A stretch of 43,351 nt of DNA from Candidatus Bathyarchaeota archaeon BA2 (GTDB lineage Archaea; Thermoproteota; Bathyarchaeia; Bathyarchaeales; Bathyarchaeaceae): positions 24,292 to 67,642 of the forward strand of contig LIHK01000014.1 of the NCBI GenBank assembly GCA_001399795.1, in the 5' to 3' direction. Shown here in pieces: positions 35,213 through 41,646 of the stretch; the first letter of the stretch is position 1; each line of letters begins with the position of its first letter. The notes beneath the pieces are model-generated. The model worked only from the letters and a program-made list of their open reading frames with translations, did no database searches and was not told the origin of the DNA. Both the position numbers and the translations under genes were made by a program.

Positions 35213-35425
35213 GTGACCTGCTATTTCAGGTACCTACAGTATGTTTTTGAGAGAGGTGGAATCAAAATCACCAAAGAAAACAAGAGGCAAATCGATCAAA
35301 TCATTCACAATGTGATAGGGGTGGAGTACAAGAACTGTCCAGCTGCGTGGAAAGAAGTGAAAAAGCAAATCGCTGAAGACGAGGAAGCTTTTATTTCTCA
35401 GCTTAGAAACCTCCTAACCCTTTAG
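35213..35425 (+). CDS. Small conserved archaeal protein
   Basis: 70 residues, GTG start behind GAGGTGA. MTCYFRYLQYVFERGGIKIT, then KQIDQIIHNVIGVEYKNCPA and WKEVKKQIAED: charged, helical, with two cysteines, no known domain. I recall similar short proteins in archaeal genomes but cannot name a function. It ends 8 bp before the PfkB gene, so the two are probably co-transcribed; a TATA-like AATAATATAA lies at about 35141-35150. Confidence 0.7.
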   Translation: MTCYFRYLQYVFERGGIKITKENKRQIDQIIHNVIGVEYKNCPAAWKEVKKQIAEDEEAFISQLRNLLTL

Positions 35426-35432
35426 GACATAT

Positions 35433-36386
35433 GTGACGGGAGACGCGCCCTTGGCCCATAGACTTGTATTTGTTGGTAATATTTCTGTTGATAAAGTCGA
35501 AAACGTCCATGGAGTAAGGGTTCAGCCAGGAGGTGCAGCGCTGTATGCTGCAGTGGCGGCTAGGACATTGTCAACGAATGTCACCTTAGTGTCAGCTGTT
35601 GGAGGGGATTACCAGTTTCCAGAGGTCTTGGAGAAAATTGGGGATAGCCACGTAAAAGTGTATAATATGCCGTCTACAAAATTTCACATTCGATACAATG
35701 ATCGGTGGGAGGCCAGATACGTCAAAACTAGTTGGGGTGCTAATCCAAAAGTCAGCTCTGTAGCTGGTTTAGTTAAAGAGTTTGAGCCAAACGCTATTGT
35801 TCATATATCTCCTATGAAACCTGCAAAGGTTGCCAAAATCCTTAAGGAAATCACCGATGTCTCGCCGAGAACGAAAGTTTCGATTAACACGTGGATAGAT
35901 TATTTAAAAGAAAGTCGGAAAAATAGGCGAATCCTCAGGCATTTAGCATCAATGGCCGACTTCTTCATACTAAACGATACAGAGGTTAAGACCCTTACGC
36001 AAACGGACTCTATTTCAACGGCTTTGAGGCTTTTGGATGCAAAAATGTTGGTAGTTACGTTGGGACAACTTGGAGCCATAATAAATGAAAAGAATAGGGG
36101 AATACAAATGGTTCCTGCCTTAAACATCCCTGTTGAAAAGATTGTTGACACGACAGGGGCTGGGGATGCATGGTGTGGAGCTTTCTTGGCTACATACGAC
36201 TTGACTGAAGACTTGATGAAGTCCATCAGCGTTGCTTCAATAATTTCTAGCATAAAGTGTTCGGGCTGGGGCTTCGACAACCTGATAAATTTGAGGTTTA
36301 AGAGGCCAGACGACGTCATAGACTACGTTGTAGGATTAAAAGAGGGAAGTTTTCAAAAGAGCCTCACCGACTACACAAGCGGCTAG
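35433..36386 (+). CDS. PfkB family carbohydrate kinase (second copy)
   Basis: 317 residues. QPGGAALYAAVAARTL at 31-46 replaces the usual GGxxxN motif with no Asn, and [13 protein letters not shown] at 239-251 carries catalytic D245. Distinct from the ftr-linked kinase (little similarity outside motifs). GTG start with AGGA eight bases upstream. The C-terminal substrate region (SGWGFDNLI) is unlike ribokinase. Substrate unknown. It is the last housekeeping-type gene before the accessory region. Confidence 0.85.
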   Translation: MTGDAPLAHRLVFVGNISVDKVENVHGVRVQPGGAALYAAVAARTLSTNVTLVSAVGGDYQFPEVLEKIGDSHVKVYNMPSTKFHIRYNDRWEARYVKTSWGANPKVSSVAGLVKEFEPNAIVHISPMKPAKVAKILKEITDVSPRTKVSINTWIDYLKESRKNRRILRHLASMADFFILNDTEVKTLTQTDSISTALRLLDAKMLVVTLGQLGAIINEKNRGIQMVPALNIPVEKIVDTTGAGDAWCGAFLATYDLTEDLMKSISVASIISSIKCSGWGFDNLINLRFKRPDDVIDYVVGLKEGSFQKSLTDYTSG

Positions 36387-36411
36387 CACACAGGAATAGA
36401 CGTGCGCGTCG

Positions 36412-36606
36412 TCAGGTAAACTTCGTGGAATCGGAGTTTAGTTTTTGTTTTAAATAGGCTTCTCTAATTTTCGAAGTCAACTTGCCATCTTCAAGAATGA
36501 ATGCTCCTCTGTATGTACATTCTCCGCATTGCCAAACAGACCACAATTGAGGAAGCCAATTTTTCGACAACAAAAACTAGTCATCTAAACCATATTTTTC
36601 CCTCAT
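36412..36606 (-). pseudogene. Small CxxC protein with an in-frame UAG
   Basis: From ATG 36606 the minus strand reads MREKYGLDD, then a UAG at 36577-36579, then in the same frame FLLSKNWLPQLWSVWQCGEC and TYRGAFILEDGKLTSKIREA to a TGA at 36412. The CxxC with YRGAFILEDGKL looks like half of a zinc ribbon. Without read-through the product could begin at TTG 36573 or 36570 (about 52 residues). The UAG may be a nonsense mutation, a base error or, less likely, a recoded codon. Function unknown. Confidence 0.4.
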
Positions 36607-36664
36607 TTTTATTTGGAAGAGAAGCAAGAGAGACGGGTTCCAAGAGCGGCTTTAGAAAAATGAG

Positions 36665-36767
36665 GAAAGGAAAAAGAAAAACGTCATGATTTATTTAGAT
36701 CCAGAAATCCCTAAATAACCAATATACTAGCAATATAGAAGCTGTAAAGAAGAGGCTACAGAAATGA
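36665..36767 (+). pseudogene. Degenerate copy of the YLDP antitoxin-like gene
   Basis: KKKNVMIYLDPEIPK followed by a stop, then SNIEAVKKRLQK ending at 36767. Both halves parallel the intact gene at 37343 (NKKSVMVYLDPKVVKEA and SENALKEAIRRLKG), with the middle deleted. A decayed duplicate. Confidence 0.45.
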
Positions 36768-36838
36768 TTCTACTTCTGTTTTTAATTTTCTTTCTAATAA
36801 TCCTGTATTTCCTAATAGGATACTACCTAAACAGTTAA
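36764..36838 (+). CDS. Possible 24-residue hydrophobic peptide
   Basis: ATG overlapping the stop of the degenerate antitoxin-like frame (ATGA), with AGAGG eight to twelve bases upstream. The peptide is a single membrane segment, MILLLFLIFFLIILYFLIGY, plus YLNS. Length and composition fit small membrane peptides, including type I-like toxins, but an A/T-rich chance frame cannot be excluded. Confidence 0.3.
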   Translation: MILLLFLIFFLIILYFLIGYYLNS

Positions 36839-37342
36839 TTCCAGAACCCCATATACGACTATAATCAAACAAGCCCTAATACCTAAGAATTTCTAAACAA
36901 CCACTAGCACACAGTTATTATTAAGAGAAGAGAGAGATTTTAAGAATTTAGAAATTAACCGTAGGCCTTCTATGTATGTTGCATTATAATTAACCCGGGT
37001 AGAATAGGTTCCTAATGTACGTCGCAATATATAGCTTACAATAACTCCTCTCTCTCACATAGTATTTAATCTATAAAAGTAATAGCATTTGGTAATCTAT
37101 GATTCGTAATCCATGTATATCATCAATGAATCGCACAATCAGTACAGTTCAGTTCTAATCCATATTTGGGAGGAAATATGTGAACAAAAATCTCTAGAGG
37201 CTCTACTGAAAGAATTACAATTATGAGAAGAATTCTCTGCCATCTATTCTCCTTATTCTCATATTCTCAATTCTCAAGCCGTATGGCTAGCATACGAGAT
37301 TCTTAAATACCTAGAATTACCTAGGAAATTAAAGGGATTTAA
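36839..37342. other. A/T-rich intergenic region
   Basis: About 500 bp with no gene seen. It contains runs such as ATTCTCcTTATTCTCATATTC near 37246-37266 and further CTCAATTCTCA copies at 37266 and 37496, a short low-complexity repeat flanking the small gene at 37343. A TATA-like GGGATTTAAATG touches the start of that gene. Confidence 0.35.
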
Positions 37343-37621
37343 ATGAGAGACGTTAACAAGAAAAGCGTTATGGTTTACTTAGACCCAAAAGTAGTTAAAG
37401 AAGCCAGAGAATTAGGCTTAAACCTCTCAAAGGTTTCAGAAAATGCTTTAAAAGAGGCAATAAGACGCCTAAAAGGAGAGAGTTGCCAAAATATTCTCAA
37501 TTCTCATTTTTCGGATACCTCTGAATCTGAGGAGTGGACCGGGCGGGATTTGAACCCGCGTCCTCCTGAGTGCAAGTCAGGCGTTCATGCCAGGCTGAAC
37601 TACCGGCCCAAAGAAACCTGA
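37343..37621 (+). CDS. CcdA/CopG-like small antitoxin-type protein; frame runs through antisense tRNA
   Basis: The first 50 residues (KKSVMVYLDPKVVKEARELG, LNLSKVSENALKEAIRRLKG) are a typical archaeal ribbon-helix-helix antitoxin-type protein of about 45-50 residues. The frame then continues to 92 residues through the complement of tRNA-Ala, giving the well-known artefact EWTGRDLNPRPPECKSG. The normal stop thus seems lost, or the gene ends by overlap with the tRNA. No toxin gene follows directly. Confidence 0.55.
   Translation: MRDVNKKSVMVYLDPKVVKEARELGLNLSKVSENALKEAIRRLKGESCQNILNSHFSDTSESEEWTGRDLNPRPPECKSGVHARLNYRPKET
37535..37609 (-). tRNA. tRNA-Ala (anticodon TGC)
   Basis: Cloverleaf on the minus strand: acceptor GGGCCGG pairing with CCGGTCC, including the G3:U70 pair that identifies tRNA-Ala, discriminator A73, anticodon stem CCTGA/TCAGG with loop CTTGCAC (anticodon TGC), and T arm GCGGG-TTCAAAT-CCCGC. 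No CCA encoded. No intron. Confidence 0.95.
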
Positions 37622-37769
37622 ATACGAATGTTAAACTAAACGTTTTCGATGGTTATTTCTATGATGAGGGAAAGTCTAAAAGTTTCCCGCTGAGATGAAG
37701 TATGGAAGTATGTAAAGTTAATGAGAAATCTTAAGTACTACGCCCGTTCTACAAAGAGCGTGAAAGCCA

Positions 37770-38063
37770 ATGGCTAAAGAAGAGGTGAAAGTGACCAGAA
37801 AGTATCAGGTCACGATACCGGAAAGCGTGCGCTCCAAACTCAACGTCAAAATTGGAGACAAGCTTATCGTAAGGTCTGAGGGGCGACGCATAATCATTGA
37901 GGTTCCGGAAAAAATTCAAAATCCATCCGACGCCCTATGGAACCTCTTTGGTAGGCCGCTCGATGTTGATGCCACGAAACTTGTAGAAGAGTCTTGGACG
38001 AGGACAGCCCCTCCCGAACTTACAAAACTATACAAGAAAAAACGGAAGGAACGCGTCAAGTGA
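37770..38063 (+). CDS. vapB: AbrB-type antitoxin (VapB)
   Basis: 97 residues. EVKVTRKYQVTIPESVRSKL and GDKLIVRSEGRRIIIEVP make a swapped-hairpin DNA-binding domain; the C-terminal half (NPSDALWNLFGRPLDVDATK, then a basic KKKRKERVK tail) would hold the toxin. Its TGA overlaps the GTG start of the PIN gene (GTGA). Likely autorepressor. Confidence 0.88.
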   Translation: MAKEEVKVTRKYQVTIPESVRSKLNVKIGDKLIVRSEGRRIIIEVPEKIQNPSDALWNLFGRPLDVDATKLVEESWTRTAPPELTKLYKKKRKERVK

Positions 38064-38488
38064 GCTTCTACATAGACACCAACATCTTTGACTATTCAGC
38101 CTTAGCCCATCCCATCTACGGCAAAGCATGCAAACAAATAATTGACGACATCCAAAATGGAAAAATCGATGCCTATTGCAGTTTTCTTGTCCCAATAGAG
38201 TTACTTGGGTCACTGGCTGAAATAGATGTGCAGAAAGCATCGATAGCCCTCGCCGCGTTCTTTTCACTACCCATCAACATGATTCAGGTCGATGAGTGGG
38301 TCCTCCGCGACTCCGTAAGCATAATGCTCGAATCTGGCGTTACTTATGATTCCATCCACGCCGCATGTATGAGAAGAAAAGGCCTAAATACCATAATAAC
38401 TGAGGACACAAAACATTGGGCCAAAATCAAAAATGTAAAAATAGTAAGGCCTCTCGATTATGCTGGTTTAACGCGTTCTAGAAAATAG
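38060..38488 (+). CDS. vapC: PIN-domain ribonuclease toxin (VapC)
   Basis: 142 residues from GTG 38060, chosen because FYIDTNIFDY must lie at the N-terminus and GGAAGGA lies about ten bases upstream; an ATG at 37994 would add 22 residues inside the antitoxin gene. PIN acids: D in YIDTN, E in PIELLG, D in TYDSIHAAC, D in ITEDTKHW. Intact. Second VapBC of the window and different from the 29658-30324 pair. Confidence 0.87.
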   Translation: MSFYIDTNIFDYSALAHPIYGKACKQIIDDIQNGKIDAYCSFLVPIELLGSLAEIDVQKASIALAAFFSLPINMIQVDEWVLRDSVSIMLESGVTYDSIHAACMRRKGLNTIITEDTKHWAKIKNVKIVRPLDYAGLTRSRK

Positions 38489-38511
38489 CGCGTTCTTAAA
38501 CCCTTCCATTG

Positions 38512-38588
38512 TGGGGCCGGGGCCGGGATTTGAACCCGGGCGCTAGGCTCCACAGGCCTATAGGCTACCAGGCTACCTCACCCCGGCC
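38512..38588 (-). tRNA. tRNA-His (anticodon GTG)
   Basis: Minus-strand cloverleaf: acceptor GCCGGGG with CCCCGGC, an encoded G-1 (38588) opposite C73 (38515), the identity pair of tRNA-His, and encoded CCA at 38514-38512. Anticodon stem TAGGC/GCCTA with loop CTGTGGA (GTG). T arm CCGGG-TTCAAAT-CCCGG. Confidence 0.95.
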
Positions 38589-38628
38589 ACTTTTCTGCTG
38601 ACCCCGGTTACTTTTTTGGAAACGGCAG

Positions 38629-38997
38629 TTATTTACGTTTTCTAAGAAACACCAAGCCGTCTTTCTCACACACATAGTCAAAGCCCACTTCAAGCAAGGA
38701 TTTGATCTCTTCTGGTTTGGTTGCCACTCTTACAGTGAACTCATCGCTTGATGAGTCAAAGATGGCGTGCTCGATGTTGATGTAGATTTCTGTGTTCCGT
38801 AGGCTCTTGTGTCCTAGGAAGTTTTTGACGTAATATGGGTCTTTGGTTTGATGGTACAGCATGGTGCCTTTCCAATGCCTAAACGTGTGGAAGCTGATCT
38901 GTAATAGTCGTGGGTTTTCAAGTTTGGCGGCAAGTCTTCGTCTTGCCCGTTGAAATGAAGTTTTAAGGGACGGTTTATTGGACCTTCGCCGAAAATT
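38629..38997 (-). pseudogene. Tyrosine recombinase (XerA/integrase), C-terminal remnant
   Basis: The open frame, bounded upstream by a TAA at 38998-39000 and lacking a proper start, reads FQRARRRLAAKLENPRLLQI, then SFHTFRHWKGTMLYHQTKDP, then NFLGHKSLRNTEIYINIEH. These hold catalytic HxxR, H in LGHKS and the Tyr nucleophile in EIYI; the first catalytic Arg and the whole N-terminal domain are missing. The tail GFDYVCEKDGLVFLRKRK is the usual archaeal integrase end. A frame at 39015-39149 on the same strand (REYVREGRHSFTLKPRRGKG) may be another fragment of a lost gene. It lies 40 bp from tRNA-His and marks an old integration event. Confidence 0.75.
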
Positions 38998-39339
38998 TTA
39001 GTGTTTGTCTTTGGTTAGGCTTTGGCGAATCCCTTGCCCCTTCTCGGTTTTAGTGTGAAACTGTGCCTTCCTTCCCTTACGTATTCTCTGAATTCTGTCC
39101 CGCATTTGCTGGGGGGTAGGCGTCTACTTTGAATACTCCATAAGTCCATGATTTCTTTGGCTTAGGGGCCTCATTTTTGCATTTTTGGGCATCTGGCCAT
39201 TAGAATCATGATTTATGTTTGTTGTTGAAGCTCATATAAATCCCAACAATAAATAAAAGATAAGCATTAAATTATTTGCTTATATAATTAGCATAATATT
39301 TAAATACTTATCTTTATTACTTATCAGTTGGCGGTTTAA
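38998..39339. other. Intergenic region between integrase remnant and hsdM
   Basis: Holds a possible 44-residue minus-strand fragment (39015-39149), an A/T-rich hsdM promoter with TATA-like TTTAAATA at 39299-39306, and the CTTAT motif cluster described separately. Confidence 0.4.
39260..39325 (+). promoter_or_regulatory. hsdM promoter with four GATAAG/CTTATC-type motifs
   Basis: ATAAGCA (39260-39266) and TGCTTAT (39277-39283) form a perfect 7-bp inverted repeat with 10-bp spacer upstream of the TATA box; ACTTATC occurs twice (39306-39312, 39319-39325) between the TATA box and the ATG at 39340. The arrangement suggests a protein that binds both sides of the promoter. Expected transcription start is only about 10 bp before the ATG. 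Confidence 0.45.
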
Positions 39340-41079
39340 ATGGTTGAGGTTGAACCTTGGGTTAAGAGTCGTTACGAGAAGCTCTGGTCTACTTTTGGCC
39401 AAAAAAGGTTCACCCGTGAGGAAGCTATGGGCGCTTTAAAGAGGGTTGGCGACGATATCAGCGATGAGGCTTTAAATCTTTTGCTTTCCAATCTAAGGAG
39501 GAACGGCTTACTGAGCGTTGAGTCTGACCTTTTAGATGCGAGGAGGAAAATCTACATGCTGAGGCCCCCCTCAAGTTTAAGGGAGTTTCTGTCGAGGGGA
39601 GACTTGGAGGGTTTGATGAAGAGGGCTGCTGATTTGATTAGGACACGCGTTGATTATGAGTTTATCTTGATTTTGTTGTTTCTTAAGCGTGTAAGCGATA
39701 AGTGGGTTTTAGAGTATAAGCAGGCTTATGATGAGGCTTTGAGGGATGGGCTAAGTCCAGAAGAGGCTGGGATGGAGGCAAGTGCTGCTGTCTATCATGA
39801 TTTCGTCCTGACTGATGAGTGCTTATGGGATAATATTCGGAAGGATCCCAACCGCTTGCCTGAGAGCTTCTCTAAAGCTTTAAAGGTGACCGCCGAGAAG
39901 AATCCGGAGTTGCAGGGCGTTATTGACAGAACTGATTTTATAAGGTTTGCTGAGAGCCGTGAGAACATTGAGATTTTGAGGCAACTCGTCGAGCTTTTCA
40001 GCGAGAGGAGACTTTACGATGTTTCACCGGACATTTTAGGCGACGCGTATGAGTGGGTTCTTCGGTATTTCGCTCCTGAGAAGGCTAAAGAGGGCGAAAT
40101 TTACACGCCAAGGGAAGTTATTAGGTTTTTAGTTGAGATCCTTGATCCTAAGCCTGGCGAGAGGGTTTATGATCCCTGCTGCGGTTCAGGCGGCATGCTG
40201 ATCCTTTCGCACAAGCATGTCGAAGAGGAATATGGCAAAGAAAGGGCTAAGGAGCTGTTCCTTTTCGGGCAGGAGGCCAACCCTAAGATTAGGGCTTTAT
40301 GCCACATGAACCTCTACATCCACGACATTAGGGATGCGGGCATAGAGCTCGGCGACACACTGCTTTATCCCAAGCATAAACTTGGATTTTTTAATGTGGT
40401 CATGGCTAATCCCCCATGGAACCAGGACGGCTACGATGGGAACGTTTTAAAGAGGGGCGACTTCTTTAAGGAGAGGTTTATTTTTGGCTTCACTTCGAGG
40501 CAGTCTGCTGATTGGGCTTGGATTCAGCACATGCTCGCAATGGCTGGGGAGGCCGAAGGTCGTGTAGGCGTGGTTATCGATAATGGCTGCCTATTTAGAG
40601 GAGGTAAGGAAAGAGACATTAGGCGTAAAATTGTTGAGGCTGATTGGGTTGAATGCGTCATACTGTTGCCTGAAAAGCTCTTTTACAATACTGGAGCTCC
40701 GGGGGCCATAATCATATTCCGAAAGAATAAGCCTGCTGAAAGGGCAGGCAAAATCCTATTCATAAATGCCTCACATGAGTATATGCAGCATCCAACAGTT
40801 AGGAAGCTGAATACTCTATCAGGAGAAAATATTAGAAAGATCGATGAGGCCTACAAGAGATTTGAAACCATACCGGGATTTTCGAAGATATCCAATTTAG
40901 AAGAGGTTAGGGGAAACGATTACAATCTAAACGTCACTCTTTACGTTATGCCAATTGAAGAAAGAGAGCACATCAGTATTTCTAAGGAATTTTCTGAGCT
41001 ACAAAAAATAGAAGAAGAAAGAAAGAAGATCGGTGATAAGTTGAAAGAAATTTTGCATAAAATAGCGGAGGTTGGATAA
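39340..41079 (+). CDS. hsdM: Type I restriction-modification DNA methyltransferase subunit with N-terminal wHTH-like domain
   Basis: 579 residues. N6-adenine methyltransferase: motif I DPCCGSGG at 278-285 and motif IV NPPW at 357-360; the HsdM helical N-domain (LIRTRVDYEFILILLFLKRV) starts near 92. The first 75 residues (FTREEAMGALKRVGDDISDE, LLLSNLRRNGLLSVES) precede the usual start and look like a winged helix. It acts with HsdS to methylate a bipartite site. The stop TAA overlaps the ATG of the PIN gene (TAATG). HsdR is not in the window. Confidence 0.93.
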   Translation: MVEVEPWVKSRYEKLWSTFGQKRFTREEAMGALKRVGDDISDEALNLLLSNLRRNGLLSVESDLLDARRKIYMLRPPSSLREFLSRGDLEGLMKRAADLIRTRVDYEFILILLFLKRVSDKWVLEYKQAYDEALRDGLSPEEAGMEASAAVYHDFVLTDECLWDNIRKDPNRLPESFSKALKVTAEKNPELQGVIDRTDFIRFAESRENIEILRQLVELFSERRLYDVSPDILGDAYEWVLRYFAPEKAKEGEIYTPREVIRFLVEILDPKPGERVYDPCCGSGGMLILSHKHVEEEYGKERAKELFLFGQEANPKIRALCHMNLYIHDIRDAGIELGDTLLYPKHKLGFFNVVMANPPWNQDGYDGNVLKRGDFFKERFIFGFTSRQSADWAWIQHMLAMAGEAEGRVGVVIDNGCLFRGGKERDIRRKIVEADWVECVILLPEKLFYNTGAPGAIIIFRKNKPAERAGKILFINASHEYMQHPTVRKLNTLSGENIRKIDEAYKRFETIPGFSKISNLEEVRGNDYNLNVTLYVMPIEEREHISISKEFSELQKIEEERKKIGDKLKEILHKIAEVG

Positions 41080-41645
41080 TGGTACAAATCGTATTTCTTG
41101 ATACAGACATAATCTTGGACTACTTGGAAAATAGAAATAAAGAAGTACGGGACTTAGTTGCTCAGTTATTACTTCTTCATGAAAAAGTTCGAATCATATT
41201 AGCCACTTCAGTCTTTAACGTAGCGGAACTGATTGATAAAGAATTTGAAATTCATTTCTTAAGTTGGTGCTTAAAAGAAAAAATGTCTTCTGATGAAGCA
41301 TATAACAAATTCAGAAAGGACGAAAAATTGTTCCAGGAAGTTTCAGAAAAAAACAGAAAGGACATAGAAGAGAACATAAACGATTTTATTTTTAAGAAAA
41401 ATATTCAAATACTCAGCCTTTCTGGAGCGGAGGAGTATAAGGAGATCTTCAATTTAATTTATCAACGTAATCTTAAATCTCAAGACGCATTGGTAATTAC
41501 CACAGCTCTCGTAAATAAGGTCACTTATTTTTTATCTAATGATTCTAACCTAACCAGCAGAATTGGCGACTTATTGGACACGTATAATCTTCGGGATAAA
41601 AATCTTCGGGAGGCGTTTCGAAGTAACGTCTTGGAGGCGATTTAA
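41079..41645 (+). CDS. PIN-domain nuclease inserted between hsdM and hsdS
   Basis: 188 residues, longer than typical VapC (about 135) because of a charged helical middle (SSDEAYNKFRKDEKLFQEVS). Acidic residues: D8 and D10 in FLDTDIILDYL, E in FNVAELIDKEF, D in SQDALVITTA, D in LSNDSNLTSR, so the site looks complete. It overlaps hsdM by one base and ends one base before the hsdS ATG, so it is part of the operon. No antitoxin gene accompanies it. A role as RNase effector or regulator of the system is inferred from position only. Confidence 0.8.
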   Translation: MVQIVFLDTDIILDYLENRNKEVRDLVAQLLLLHEKVRIILATSVFNVAELIDKEFEIHFLSWCLKEKMSSDEAYNKFRKDEKLFQEVSEKNRKDIEENINDFIFKKNIQILSLSGAEEYKEIFNLIYQRNLKSQDALVITTALVNKVTYFLSNDSNLTSRIGDLLDTYNLRDKNLREAFRSNVLEAI

Positions 41646-41646
41646 A

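Noticed and set aside
36501-36689. 62-residue plus-strand frame
   Set aside because: Runs opposite the CxxC protein and ends in low-complexity K/R sequence; the YLDP remnant lies in a different frame.
37246-37506. ATTCTC/CTCAATTCTCA copies as a possible CRISPR array
   Set aside because: Units are short, irregularly spaced and lack unique spacers of constant length; low-complexity repeat only. No CRISPR array or cas gene was seen in the window.
38629-38862. Intact small integrase gene starting at the ATG at 38862
   Set aside because: Homology continues upstream of that ATG (HTFRHWKGT), so it is a truncated recombinase, not a complete small protein.
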